64,000 bases of DNA from Streptomyces gardneri (GCF_006539185.1 NZ_BJMN01000010.1:268927-332926), one strand, 5' to 3'; positions 17,982 through 27,194 are shown, counted from the first letter of the stretch. Translations and numbers: made by a program. Notes: generated by a model from the letters alone, not told the origin.

Positions 17982-19007
17982 TTGCGCGTACTGCTGACCG
18001 GGCACCAGGGCTATCTGGGCACCGTCATGGCCCCCGTCCTCACGGCCGCCGGGCACGAGGTCGTCGGGCTCGACGCCGGCCTGTTCGCCGACTGTGTGCT
18101 CGGCCCGACGCCCGCGGACCCGCCGGGGCCGCGAGTCGACCTGCGCGACGTCACGGCCGAGCACGTGGCCGGGGTGGACGCCGTGATCCACCTGGCCGCG
18201 CTCTCCAACGACCCGCTGGGGTCGCTGGCTCCGGAGCTCACCTACGACATCAACCACCACGCGTCCGTGCGGATCGCGCGGCTGGCCCGCGACGCCGGGG
18301 TGCGGCGCTTCCTGTACGCGTCGACGTGCTCGGTCTACGGCGCCGCGGGCGGTGACGAACTGGTCGCCGAGGACGCCCCGCTGCGCCCGGTGACGCCGTA
18401 CGCGGAGTCCAAGGTGCGGGTGGAGGACGACCTGCACGCGCTGGCCGACGGCGACTTCAGCCCGGTGTACATGCGCAACGCCACCGCCTTCGGCTACTCG
18501 CCACGGCTGCGCGCCGACATCGTGCTGAACAACCTGGTGGGCCACGCGCTCCTGTCCGGCGAGGTCCTCGTGCTCTCCGACGGCACCCCCTGGCGCCCGC
18601 TGGTGCACGCCGCCGACATCGCCCGGGCCTTCACCGCCGCGCTGAGCGCGCCGCGCGAGGCGGTGCACGACCGGGCGTTCAACATCGGCAGCGAGGTCAA
18701 CAACGTCACGGTCGCCGAGATCGCCGAGCAGGTCGCCGAGGCGGTGCCCGGATCGAAGGTGCGGATCACCGGGGAGAACGGCGCCGACCCGCGGTCGTAC
18801 CGGGTGGACTTCTCCCGGTTCCGTGCGGCGATCCCCGGCTTCGACTGCGAGTGGACCGTGAAGCGGGGCGCGCTCGAACTCGCGGACGCCTACCGGAAGC
18901 ACGGGCTGACCCGGGAGGACTTCGAGCGGCGCTTCACCCGGCTCGCCGTGCTGCGCGCCGCGTCCGACTCCGGCGCCGTCGACGACACCCTGCGGTGGCG
19001 CCGATGA
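17982..19007 (+). CDS. NAD-dependent sugar epimerase/dehydratase
   Basis: A 341-residue extended short-chain dehydrogenase. The N-terminal TGHQGYLGTVM corresponds to the NAD-binding TGxxGxxG loop, and the catalytic triad region reads STCSVYG followed by TPYAESK (YxxxK). It would act on the nucleotide sugar made by the 16519-17334 product, as a 4,6-dehydratase, reductase or epimerase. The exact chemistry is not readable from the sequence. The TTG start at 17982 is preceded by GGGGGAA with about seven bases of spacing. The stop overlaps the next ATG (ATGA). Confidence 0.88.
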   Translation: MRVLLTGHQGYLGTVMAPVLTAAGHEVVGLDAGLFADCVLGPTPADPPGPRVDLRDVTAEHVAGVDAVIHLAALSNDPLGSLAPELTYDINHHASVRIARLARDAGVRRFLYASTCSVYGAAGGDELVAEDAPLRPVTPYAESKVRVEDDLHALADGDFSPVYMRNATAFGYSPRLRADIVLNNLVGHALLSGEVLVLSDGTPWRPLVHAADIARAFTAALSAPREAVHDRAFNIGSEVNNVTVAEIAEQVAEAVPGSKVRITGENGADPRSYRVDFSRFRAAIPGFDCEWTVKRGALELADAYRKHGLTREDFERRFTRLAVLRAASDSGAVDDTLRWRR

Positions 19008-20278
19008 CGGGGCCCGGCGAGGAGATGCACGCGCTGGTGGAGCGCCTGTACCCGCTGTGCCGGAGCATCACCGGTGACGGTGTGCGCGCGACGCTGGACA
19101 TCGTCGGCGAGTACATCCCGCTGCAGGTCCACGAGGTCCCGACCGGCACGCAGGTGCTCGACTGGACGGTGCCGCAGGAGTGGAACATCCGGGACGCGTA
19201 CGTCGCCGACTCCACCGGCAGGCGGGTCGTCGACTTCGCCGCGTCCAGCCTGCACGTGCTCGGCTACAGCGTGCCGGTGTCGGCGACGATGCCGCTGGCC
19301 GAGCTGCGCGGACATCTGCACACGCTGCCGGACCACCCGTCCTGGGTGCCGTACCGGACCAGCTACTACAAGCCGGAGTGGGGGTTCTGCCTGGCCCAGG
19401 AGACCCTGGACGCGCTGCCGGACGGTGACTACGAGGTGTGCGTGGACTCCACGCTCGTCGACGGACACCTCACGTACGCGGAGCACGTGGTCCCCGGGCA
19501 GGTCGCCGACGAGGTGATCGTCTCCTGCCATGTCTGCCACCCGGCGCTGGCCAACGACAACATGGCCGGCGTCGCGGTGGCGGTGTTCCTGGCCCGGGCA
19601 CTGGCGGAGCAAAGGCCGTACCACACCTACCGGTTCGTCTTCGCCCCCGGCACGATCGGGGCGATCACCTGGCTGGCCCGCAACGCGGAGCGGATCGAGC
19701 AGGTCAAGCACGGTCTCGTGCTCGCCTGCGCCGGCGACCGCGGCCGACTGACGTACAAGCAGAGCAGGCGCGGCGACTCGGGGATCGACCGGGTGATGCG
19801 GCACGTGCTCGCCGTGTCCGAACGTCCGCACCAGGTCAACGAGTTCACTCCGTACGGCTACGACGAGCGGCAGTACTGCTCGCCCGGGTTCGATCTCGGC
19901 GTGGGTTCGCTCACCCGCACTCCGTACGCGGGCTACCCGGAGTACCACACCTCGGCGGACAACCCGGACTTCGTCTCCCCGGAGGCGATGGCGGACACGC
20001 TCGCCGTCTGCCGCGAGGCGTTCTCCGTGCTCGACCGCGACCGGCGGTACGTCAACCTCAGCCCGTACGGCGAACCGCAGTTGGGCCGACGCGGCCTGTA
20101 CGAGGCACTCGGCGGCCGCAGCGACACGAAGCAGGCCCAGATGGCCATGCTCTGGGTGCTCAACCTCTCCGACGGCGAGCACAGCCTGCTGGAGGTCGCC
20201 GAGCGGTCCGGGCTGCCGTTCGACACCGTCGCCGCCGCGGCCGACGCCCTGCTCGGCGCCGGGCTGATCAAGGAGTGA
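19004..20278 (+). CDS. DUF4910/M28-like aminopeptidase-type protein with C-terminal winged helix
   Basis: A 424-residue protein of the DUF4910 family. The central part looks like a zinc aminopeptidase: SCHVCHPALANDNMAG resembles the M28 metal-ligand motif, and PGTIGAITWL and YHTSADNPDFV follow. The last 60 residues (DGEHSLLEVAERSGLPFDTV) look like a small winged-helix domain. Homologues are frequent in polysaccharide loci, often beside methyltransferase/nucleotidyltransferase/PIG-L/epimerase genes as here, yet the substrate is unknown. A hydrolase acting on an N-acyl or amino-acid substituent of the sugar is an inference. The ATG at 19004 overlaps the epimerase stop. Confidence 0.82.
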   Translation: MTGPGEEMHALVERLYPLCRSITGDGVRATLDIVGEYIPLQVHEVPTGTQVLDWTVPQEWNIRDAYVADSTGRRVVDFAASSLHVLGYSVPVSATMPLAELRGHLHTLPDHPSWVPYRTSYYKPEWGFCLAQETLDALPDGDYEVCVDSTLVDGHLTYAEHVVPGQVADEVIVSCHVCHPALANDNMAGVAVAVFLARALAEQRPYHTYRFVFAPGTIGAITWLARNAERIEQVKHGLVLACAGDRGRLTYKQSRRGDSGIDRVMRHVLAVSERPHQVNEFTPYGYDERQYCSPGFDLGVGSLTRTPYAGYPEYHTSADNPDFVSPEAMADTLAVCREAFSVLDRDRRYVNLSPYGEPQLGRRGLYEALGGRSDTKQAQMAMLWVLNLSDGEHSLLEVAERSGLPFDTVAAAADALLGAGLIKE

Positions 20279-20283
20279 CCCCG

Positions 20284-21576
20284 ATGACCACCACCGAAGG
20301 GGAGAAGACGACGAGATCCGCCGGGTCCGCCCGGCGGGCGATCGTCGGCCGGCTGTCCTGGGGGCTGGCCGACCAGGCGGCTTCCAGCATGACCAACTTC
20401 GCGGTGGGGATCTACGTGGCCCGCTCCCTCGGGCTGGCCGCGTTCGGCGTGTTCAGCCTCGCCTGGGTGACCTACGGCGTCGTGCTCAACGTCGCCCGCG
20501 GGCTGGCCACCGACCCCTTGGTGGTGCGCTTCAGCGGCGTGTCGGAAGCGTCCTGGCGCGGAGCGGTGGCCCGCTCGTCGGGCACCGCGCTCGGCGTCGG
20601 CGTGGCCATCGGCGCTGCGTGTGCGGCGGCCGGTCCGGCCCTCGGCGGCCCGTTGGGGACGGCGTTCCTCTGCCTCGGCGTCGCGCTGCCGGGACTGCTG
20701 CTGCAGGACGCCTGGCGGTTCGCGTTCTTCGCCGCCGGCGACGGGCGGAAGGCGTTCGTCAACGACGTGGTGTGGGGCGTCGCGCTCGTCCCGGCCATGG
20801 TCGTGGCGGCCCGCGTGGGCAGCGTGGCCGCTTTCCTGCTCGCCTGGGGCGGGTCCGCCGCCGTGGCCGCGGTGTACGGCTGCTTCCAGTCCGGCATCCG
20901 GCCGCGGCCGTCCGGGGCGCGCGAGTGGCTCCGCGAGCAGCGCGACCTCGGCTCCCGGTACCTGGTCGAGAACGTCAGCCTCAGCGGCGCGGGCCAGCTG
21001 CGGGCGTACGGGCTCGGCGCGATCGCCGGGCTGGGCGCGGTGGGCGCGGTCCGGGGCGCCGAGCTCCTGCTCGGCCCGTTCCTCGCCGTGCTGATGGGCC
21101 TGTCGCTCGTCACCGTCGCCGAGGCGGCCCGGGTGCTGCGGCAGGCCTCGCACCGACTCGGCGCCTTCTGTCTCCTGCTGGGCGGGGGGCAGGCCGCCGC
21201 CGCGCTCCTCTGGGGCGGGGCGCTGCTCCTCGTACCGGACCGGCTGGGCGAGCTCGTGCTCGGCGGCGTCTGGCACTCCGCCTCGCTGCTCGTCGTGCCG
21301 GCCACGCTCGGCGTCGCCGGCGCCAGTCTCGGCACCGGCGCGGCGGCCGGCCTGCGCGCGCTCGGCGCGGCCCGGCGCAGCCTGCGCTGCCAGTTGTTCG
21401 CCTCCGCCCTCTATGCCGGCGGCGGGCTCGGCGGAGCGGTCGCGGCCGGCGCGGTCGGCTCGGCCTGGGGCGTCGCCGCCGCGACCGTCGGCAGCTCCGC
21501 CGTGTGGTGGCTGGAGCTGCGCTCCGCCCTGCGCGAGCACCACCAAGAACCGATTCCCGAAGTGAGGACGTCATGA
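20284..21576 (+). CDS. Wzx-like polysaccharide flippase
   Basis: A 430-residue membrane protein of the MOP/MATE-like superfamily with about twelve hydrophobic segments and the typical N-terminal region ADQAASSMTNFAVGIYVARSLG. It probably moves the lipid-linked repeat unit across the membrane to the Wzy-like polymerase encoded at 12750-14006. The ATG at 20284 follows the DUF4910 stop by 5 bases. The C-terminus, with its many Gly and Ala residues, is typical of actinobacterial flippases. It ends in a 4-base overlap with the next glycosyltransferase. Confidence 0.82.
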   Translation: MTTTEGEKTTRSAGSARRAIVGRLSWGLADQAASSMTNFAVGIYVARSLGLAAFGVFSLAWVTYGVVLNVARGLATDPLVVRFSGVSEASWRGAVARSSGTALGVGVAIGAACAAAGPALGGPLGTAFLCLGVALPGLLLQDAWRFAFFAAGDGRKAFVNDVVWGVALVPAMVVAARVGSVAAFLLAWGGSAAVAAVYGCFQSGIRPRPSGAREWLREQRDLGSRYLVENVSLSGAGQLRAYGLGAIAGLGAVGAVRGAELLLGPFLAVLMGLSLVTVAEAARVLRQASHRLGAFCLLLGGGQAAAALLWGGALLLVPDRLGELVLGGVWHSASLLVVPATLGVAGASLGTGAAAGLRALGAARRSLRCQLFASALYAGGGLGGAVAAGAVGSAWGVAAATVGSSAVWWLELRSALREHHQEPIPEVRTS

Positions 21577-22520
21577 CCGCCCACCCCCGGCTCGGCATCG
21601 GGCTGCCCGTGTACAACGGCGAGGAGTACCTCGCCGAATCCCTCGACGCCCTGCTCGGCCAGACCTACGAGGACTTCGAGCTGGTCATCTCCGACAACGC
21701 CTCGACCGACGGTACGCAGGAGATCTGCCGCGACTACGCCGCGCGGGACCCGCGCATCCGGTACATCCGGCTGCTCAGGAACATCGGTGCCGCGCCGAAC
21801 CACAACTACGTGTTCACCGAATGCCACGGCGAGCTGTTCAAGTGGGCCTCGCACGACGACCTGTACGCCCGGGACCTGCTGCGGCGCTGCGTGGACGCGC
21901 TGGACGAGCGGCCGGACGTGATCCTCGCCCATGCCGACCAGGCGGTCATCGACGGCGACGGCCAGGTGAAGGTCCCGTACGAGTACGGGCTCGCCACCGC
22001 CTCCCCGAGCGCGCCGGAGCGCTTCCGCAGCATGCTGTTCGAGCCCGGCGGCGACGACTTCTACGGGGTGATGCGGGCCGACGTGCTGCGCCGGGTGAGG
22101 CCGCACGACAGCTACCACCACGCGGACCGCACGTTCGTCGCCGAGATCGGCCTCAACGGACGGTTCCACCAGGTGCCGGAGCTGCTGTACTTCCGCCGCG
22201 ACCACCCGACCCGTGCCGAGCGGGCGAACCCGTCCAAGCGCTCCCGGTGCGTCAATCTGGACCCGCGCCGGGCGGGCGCGCTGCACCCGACGCCGCGGCT
22301 GCTCGCCGAGTACGTCTGGGGCTTCGTCGCCGCGATCCGGCGGGCGCCCCTGTCCGCGGCCGACCGGCGGGCGTGCTACCGCCACCTGGCCGAGTGGATG
22401 AGCAGCCGGGCCCGGCCGGGCGCCGGCGAGCGGGTCGAGGACCGCGCGCCGGTCGACCCGAGCAGGCTGACGGTCTCCGTCGACGCCCTCGTCGCCGGGC
22501 GGGAAGGTCGGCGGGCATGA
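21573..22520 (+). CDS. Glycosyltransferase family 2 protein
   Basis: A 315-residue GT-A glycosyltransferase. The opening LGIGLPVYNGEEYLAESLDAL is the nucleotide-binding start, and FELVISDNASTDGTQEICR holds the first Asp pair. KWASHDDLYARDLL is the metal-binding DxD-like site and HHADRTFVAEIG follows. It probably extends the repeat unit by one sugar, donor unknown. The ATG at 21573 overlaps the flippase stop by 4 bases, and its own stop overlaps the pyruvyltransferase start. Confidence 0.88.
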   Translation: MTAHPRLGIGLPVYNGEEYLAESLDALLGQTYEDFELVISDNASTDGTQEICRDYAARDPRIRYIRLLRNIGAAPNHNYVFTECHGELFKWASHDDLYARDLLRRCVDALDERPDVILAHADQAVIDGDGQVKVPYEYGLATASPSAPERFRSMLFEPGGDDFYGVMRADVLRRVRPHDSYHHADRTFVAEIGLNGRFHQVPELLYFRRDHPTRAERANPSKRSRCVNLDPRRAGALHPTPRLLAEYVWGFVAAIRRAPLSAADRRACYRHLAEWMSSRARPGAGERVEDRAPVDPSRLTVSVDALVAGREGRRA

Positions 22521-23734
22521 CTCCCGTACGGGTGGGGGTGTTCGGCCTGCTCGGCTCCGGCAACCTCGGCAACGACGGGTCCTTGGAGGCCGTGCTCGGA
22601 TACCTCCGCGACCGGCACCCGGGCGCGGTCGTGGACGCGCTGTGCGGCGGGCCCGAGGTCGTGACGGCGCGGTTCGGGATCCCCGCGACGCGGCTGCACT
22701 GGTACCGCGGGGAGTACCGGACGGCGTCACGCGCGGGCGCGATCGCGGGGAAGGGCCTCGGCAAACTGGTCGATGCCTTCCGCACCGCCGCCTGGGTGCG
22801 GCGGCACGACGTCGTGATCGTGCCGGGCATGGGCGTCCTGGAGGCTACGCTGCCGCTGCGGCCGTGGGGCTTCCCGTACGCGCTGTTCCTGCTCTGCGCG
22901 TCCGGCCGGCTGACCGGCACCCCGGTCGCGCTGATCGGCGTCGGCGCCGCTCCGATCGCCGAACGGCCCACCAGGGTTCTGGTCCGCTGGTCGGCGCGGC
23001 TCGCCGCGTACCGGTCGTACCGGGACGACCTGTCGCGCGACGCGATGCGGGCGATGGGCGTGGACACCGCGCGCGACGAGGTCCATCCGGACCTCGCGTT
23101 CGCCCTGCCGGCACCGCCTGCGAGGACGCCCTCGGACGCGCCGGGGACGGTCTGCGTGGGCGTCATGGACTTCCACGGCGGGAACGACGACCGCGCCCGG
23201 GCCGAGGAGATCCACCGGCGGTACGTCGACGGGACGACCCGCTTCGTCCGCGCGCTGGTCGAGGACGGCAGGCAGGTCCGGCTGCTCACCGGCGACGCGT
23301 GCGACGCGCGGGTGGTCGCCGCGATCCTCGACGCGGTGGACTCGCCGCTGGTGACCGCCGCCGAGGCCGCCTCGCTGGCCGACCTGATGAAGGAGACGGC
23401 GGCCGCCGACACCGTGGTGGCGACCCGGTACCACAATCTGATCTGCGCGCTGAAGGCCGGCACACCGACGCTCGCGCTCGGCTACGCGGCGAAGAGCGAG
23501 GCGCTCATGGACCGGATGGGGCTCGCCGCGTACTGCCACCCGGCGCGCGAGGTCGACGCCGACCGGCTGCTCGACCAGTTCCGGGAGCTGGAGAAGCGGT
23601 CGGCCGAGCTGCGCGGGACCCTCGCCGAGCGGAACGTGACCGCCGCCCGACAACTCGACCACCACTTCGCCGCCCTGACCGCGGCGCTGTTCCCGACGTC
23701 CGACCACGCCACCACCCAGCGGAAGGCACCATGA
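22517..23734 (+). CDS. Polysaccharide pyruvyl transferase family protein
   Basis: A 405-residue GT-B-like protein of the PS_pyruv_trans family. It is expected to transfer a pyruvyl ketal from phosphoenolpyruvate to a sugar of the polymer, adding negative charge. Diagnostic segments are FGLLGSGNLGNDGSLEAVLG at the N-terminus, HPDLAFALP in the middle and VVATRYHNLICALKAGTP in the second domain. Pyruvylation would fit an acidic exopolysaccharide together with the uronate-forming dehydrogenase. The ATG at 22517 and the stop both overlap the neighbours by 4 bases. Confidence 0.87.
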   Translation: MTPVRVGVFGLLGSGNLGNDGSLEAVLGYLRDRHPGAVVDALCGGPEVVTARFGIPATRLHWYRGEYRTASRAGAIAGKGLGKLVDAFRTAAWVRRHDVVIVPGMGVLEATLPLRPWGFPYALFLLCASGRLTGTPVALIGVGAAPIAERPTRVLVRWSARLAAYRSYRDDLSRDAMRAMGVDTARDEVHPDLAFALPAPPARTPSDAPGTVCVGVMDFHGGNDDRARAEEIHRRYVDGTTRFVRALVEDGRQVRLLTGDACDARVVAAILDAVDSPLVTAAEAASLADLMKETAAADTVVATRYHNLICALKAGTPTLALGYAAKSEALMDRMGLAAYCHPAREVDADRLLDQFRELEKRSAELRGTLAERNVTAARQLDHHFAALTAALFPTSDHATTQRKAP

Positions 23735-24282
23735 AAGCGACCGAAGTCCCGGAGATCGCCGGCGCGTACCTGTTCGAGCCGACGCCGCACGCCGACGAGC
23801 GCGGCTTCTTCAGCCGTACCTTCGACGCCGACGTGCTCCGCTCGGTGGGCCTCGACCCGAACGCCTTCGTCCAGGACAGCCTGTCCCGCTCGGTGCGGGG
23901 CGTGCTGCGCGGCCTGCACCTGCGCTCCGGCGCCGGCGAGGCCAAGCTCGTGCGGTGCTCGTACGGGAGGATCTTCGACGTCGTCGTGGACCTGCGGGCG
24001 GACTCGCCGACCTACGGGAACCGGGCCTTCTTCGAGCTGTCCGACGAGACGCAGGCGACCCTGTACATCCCGGCGGGGTGCGCCCACGGCTTCCAGGCGC
24101 TGACCGAGATCGCCGACACCTCGTACCGGATCGACCGCCCGCACGATCCGGCCGAGGACGTGACGATCGCCTTCGACGACCCGGAGCTCGCCATTCCCTG
24201 GCCGCTGCCGGCCACCTCGATGTCCCGGCGGGACCGGGAGGCCCCGAGCCTCGCCGAGGCCCTGAAGCAGAAGGAGAGCTGA
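23731..24282 (+). CDS. dTDP-4-dehydrorhamnose 3,5-epimerase family protein
   Basis: A 183-residue cupin-type epimerase. The sequence contains FEPTPHADERGFFSRTFD near the start and VLRGLHLRSGAGEAKLVRC with the catalytic His, the usual signatures of RmlC-like enzymes. It would epimerise a 4-keto-6-deoxy nucleotide sugar at C3 and/or C5. It probably works with the epimerase/dehydratase at 17982-19007. The ATG at 23731 overlaps the pyruvyltransferase stop. No rmlA, rmlB or rmlD is in the window, so the dTDP-rhamnose route itself is not shown. Confidence 0.88.
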   Translation: MKATEVPEIAGAYLFEPTPHADERGFFSRTFDADVLRSVGLDPNAFVQDSLSRSVRGVLRGLHLRSGAGEAKLVRCSYGRIFDVVVDLRADSPTYGNRAFFELSDETQATLYIPAGCAHGFQALTEIADTSYRIDRPHDPAEDVTIAFDDPELAIPWPLPATSMSRRDREAPSLAEALKQKES

Positions 24283-24289
24283 GGCCGAC

Positions 24290-25624
24290 GTGGACACCCG
24301 AGACACCGGCGAGCTCGTCCTTCCCCGGTCGCGGGAGGCGAACGAGCGGCTGCACGCCCTGATCCCCGGGGGCGCGCACACCTACGCCAAGGGCGACGAC
24401 CAGTACCCCGAGAACCTGGCCCCGGTCATCAGCCACGGCCGCGGTGCCCATGTGTGGGACGTCGACGGCAACCGCTACATCGAGTACGGCTCCGGTCTGC
24501 GGTCGGTCAGCCTCGGCCACGCCCACCCCCGCGTGGTCGAGGCGGTCCGGCGGGAGCTCGACCGCGGCAGCAACTTCGTCCGGCCGTCCTTCGTGGAGGT
24601 CGAGGCGGCGGAACGCTTTCTGGCGACGGTGCCGACCGCGGAGATGGTGAAGTTCGCGAAGAACGGCTCCGACGCGACCACCGCCGCCGTGCGCCTGGCC
24701 CGCGCCGTCACCGGCCGGCCGCGGGTGGCCCTCTGCGGCGACCACCCCTTCTTCTCCACCGACGACTGGTTCATCGGCACCACACCGATGTCCGCCGGGA
24801 TCCCGGCCGCGACCGAGGGGCTCACCGTGGCGTTCCCTTACGGGGACCTGGCCGCCACGGAGGAGCTGCTCACCCGGTACAAGGACGAGGTCGCCTGTCT
24901 GATCCTCGAGCCCGCCACCCACACCGAGCCTCCGCCCGGCTACCTCGCCGGCCTGCGCGAACTGGCCGACCGGCACGGCTGCGTCCTGGTCTTCGACGAG
25001 ATGATCACCGGCTTCCGCTGGTCCGAGGCGGGCGCCCAGGGCCTGTACGGCGTCGTCCCCGACCTCTCCACCTTCGGCAAGGCACTGGGCAACGGCTTCG
25101 CGGTCTCCGCGCTGGCCGGCCGCCGCGACCTGATGGAGTGGGGCGGACTGCGCCACTCCGGCGACCGGGTCTTCCTGCTGTCCACCACCCACGGCGCGGA
25201 GACGCACTCGCTGGCCGCCGCGATGGCGGTGCAGACCACCTACACCGAGGAGGACGTCACCACACGGCTCCACACCCTCGGCGAACGCCTGGCCACCGGC
25301 GTGCGCGACGCCGCGGCCTCCATGGGCGTCGGCGACCACATCGTCGTCCGGGGCCGGGCCAGCAACCTGGTCTTCGCCACTCTCGACGAGAACGGGCAGC
25401 CCTCGCAGGAGTACCGCACGCTGTTCCTGCGCCGCCTCCTGGCGGGCGGCGTCCTGGCCCCGTCGTTCGTCGTGAGCAGCGCGCTCAGCGACGCCGACAT
25501 CGACCACACCGTCGATGTGGTGGCCCAGGCGTGTGCGGTGTACCGGAAGGCCCTTGACGCGACGGACCCCACACCTTGGCTGGCCGGACGCCCGGTGAAG
25601 CCGGTGTTCCGCCGCTCGGTGTGA
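24290..25624 (+). CDS. Class III PLP aminotransferase, glutamate-1-semialdehyde aminomutase-like
   Basis: A 444-residue fold-type I PLP enzyme. The Schiff-base Lys lies in STFGKALGNGFAVSAL, and LVFDEMITGFRW is the cofactor Asp region. The length and N-terminus (IPGGAHTYAKGDDQYPENLAPV) resemble HemL and its relatives. As the last gene of the polysaccharide locus it more likely installs an amino group on a sugar or linked acid than serves haem synthesis. This is inferred from position only. The GTG at 24290 lies 7 bases after the epimerase stop. The stop faces the PAP2 gene with only 7 bases between. Confidence 0.85.
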   Translation: MDTRDTGELVLPRSREANERLHALIPGGAHTYAKGDDQYPENLAPVISHGRGAHVWDVDGNRYIEYGSGLRSVSLGHAHPRVVEAVRRELDRGSNFVRPSFVEVEAAERFLATVPTAEMVKFAKNGSDATTAAVRLARAVTGRPRVALCGDHPFFSTDDWFIGTTPMSAGIPAATEGLTVAFPYGDLAATEELLTRYKDEVACLILEPATHTEPPPGYLAGLRELADRHGCVLVFDEMITGFRWSEAGAQGLYGVVPDLSTFGKALGNGFAVSALAGRRDLMEWGGLRHSGDRVFLLSTTHGAETHSLAAAMAVQTTYTEEDVTTRLHTLGERLATGVRDAAASMGVGDHIVVRGRASNLVFATLDENGQPSQEYRTLFLRRLLAGGVLAPSFVVSSALSDADIDHTVDVVAQACAVYRKALDATDPTPWLAGRPVKPVFRRSV

Positions 25625-25631
25625 GGTCGCG

Positions 25632-26351
25632 TCAGCGGCCTTGCCGCCGACCGGCGTCGGCCTTCCCCTCGGCTCGCCGGTCGGCCTTCCCCTCGGCCCG
25701 CCGGTCGGCCGTCCGGTCGACCAGCCACGCGGTCGCCGGGACCACGGCCAGCGCGGTACACCAGCCACCGAGCGCATCCGTCGGATAGTGCGCGTCCAAG
25801 GCGACCTGCGCCCAGCCCATGGCGCCGCCGGCCACGAGTGCCGCGGCGAGCACGAGTGCCGTGCCGGCCGGCCTGCCGAGGCCGAGCCGGCCGGTCACGA
25901 CCAGCGCCACCACGAGGGCGAACGCGGTGAGAAAGGCGGTGTGGCCGCTCGGGAAGGACAGGTTCTCGCCATGGATGGTCCGTGCCACGACGGGCTTGAG
26001 CAGCTTCGTCGCCCCCACGCTGATACCGACGCCTGCCACGACGAGCACCGCCGCCCGAGGACGCCGAAGGGCCAGGCAGCCCGTCACGGCGGCCGCCACG
26101 AGCAGCGCCGCCCCGACGGGTTCCCCCAGGAAGTCCGTGGCCAGGGCGACATGCCGCCACCGCGGCCCCGCACCGTCCACGGCCGACCGGATCCGCGTGT
26201 CCACCGCGCCGGGCCCGCTGTCACCGGCGTACAGCACCCAGAGCGCGACGACCGTCAGCGCGGCGAGAACCGCGACCGACCCGAGCCATACGCGCACCGA
26301 AGGGTGCAGCACCGCGGGCGGCCGGCCCGCGGTCCGGCTGTTGCGTAACAC
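25632..26351 (-). CDS. PAP2 family membrane phosphatase
   Basis: A 239-residue integral membrane phosphatase of the PAP2 family. Five or six hydrophobic segments surround the three motif blocks KLLKPVVARTI, SFPSGHTAF and the third-block region AQVALDAHYPTDALGG. It probably dephosphorylates a lipid phosphate or an isoprenyl diphosphate such as undecaprenyl diphosphate. The GTG at 26351 has a strong GGGAGG site, and the second codon is TTA, rare in this genome, pointing to bldA dependence. The C-terminus ends in a duplicated charged octapeptide RRAEGKAD. It follows the nucleoside kinase by 12 bases. Confidence 0.86.
   Translation of the reverse strand: MLRNSRTAGRPPAVLHPSVRVWLGSVAVLAALTVVALWVLYAGDSGPGAVDTRIRSAVDGAGPRWRHVALATDFLGEPVGAALLVAAAVTGCLALRRPRAAVLVVAGVGISVGATKLLKPVVARTIHGENLSFPSGHTAFLTAFALVVALVVTGRLGLGRPAGTALVLAAALVAGGAMGWAQVALDAHYPTDALGGWCTALAVVPATAWLVDRTADRRAEGKADRRAEGKADAGRRQGR
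25657..25704 (-). repeat. 24-bp tandem duplication in the PAP2 gene tail
   Basis: Two adjacent 24-base units (25657-25680 and 25681-25704) differ at one base and encode the repeated RRAEGKAD at the cytoplasmic C-terminus. A third, decayed copy may be represented by the following basic residues. It looks like a recent in-frame slippage expansion. Confidence 0.85.
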
Positions 26352-26363
26352 CGCGCCCTCCCG

Positions 26364-27029
26364 TCAGAGCCGACGACGTCGGGCCGCGTCCAGGGCCTCC
26401 TTGACGTCCGCCACCACACGGGCCGCGTCCTCGGGGTTGTTGACCACGTCAGAGCGGTTCATGTCGACGACGAGGACGTCGCTGGCCGAGTAGTGCTTGT
26501 TCACCCAGTCGTCGTAGCCGGACCACAGCGTCCGGTAGTACTCGACGAGGCTGTCGTCCTGCTCGAAATCGCGGCCCCGCAGCCCGATGCGGTGCAGCAC
26601 GGTGTCGAAGTCCGCCTTGAGGTAGACCATGAGATCGGGCGCCTTGCGGTACGGCAGGCCGTCGATCTCGCGCATCATCTCGTCGAGCAGGCCCTCGTAC
26701 ACCTGCATCTCGAGGGAGCTGATCCGGCCGAGGTCGTGATTGACCTTGGCGAAGTACCAGTCCTCGTAGATGGACCGGTCCAGGACGTTGTCGTCCTGCT
26801 GGTACGCCGCCTTGATCGAGGCGAACCGGGTCCGCAGGAAGTGCAGCTGGAGCAGGAACGGGTAGCGCTTGGCCTGGATCTCCTCGGGGCTCGCCGTGTA
26901 GAAGAGCGGGAGTATCGGGTTGTCGTCCACGCTCTCGTAGAAGACCTCGGTGCCCAGCTCCTTGGCGAGCAGCTCGGCGACGCTCGTCTTGCCGATCCCG
27001 ATCATGCCTCCGACGCAGATCACCGACAT
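26364..27029 (-). CDS. Deoxynucleoside kinase
   Basis: A 221-residue kinase of the deoxyadenosine/deoxycytidine kinase family that salvages deoxynucleosides by ATP-dependent phosphorylation. Seen are the P-loop VGGMIGIGKTSV, the substrate segment YESVDDNPILPLFY, the DRSIYEDWYFAK motif and the Arg-rich lid RIGLRGRDFEQD. The length is normal. The ATG at 27029 is preceded by AGGAGAAGTGAGGT, a good ribosome site. The PAP2 gene downstream on the same strand is probably co-transcribed. Confidence 0.9.
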   Translation of the reverse strand: MSVICVGGMIGIGKTSVAELLAKELGTEVFYESVDDNPILPLFYTASPEEIQAKRYPFLLQLHFLRTRFASIKAAYQQDDNVLDRSIYEDWYFAKVNHDLGRISSLEMQVYEGLLDEMMREIDGLPYRKAPDLMVYLKADFDTVLHRIGLRGRDFEQDDSLVEYYRTLWSGYDDWVNKHYSASDVLVVDMNRSDVVNNPEDAARVVADVKEALDAARRRRL

Positions 27030-27194
27030 ACCTCACTTCTCCTGGGAGTCTTCGCTCGTTCCCAGGGGTCGTGGTGATCGGTTGCCGCACACGGCGACGG
27101 GCCACCGCCCCGCGGGCCGCCTTGAAGCATAGAGGAAAAGCGGGGCTCCCCGGCGGCGTGACCCTCGGCGACGTCCGACGAGGCGGGTGCCCCT

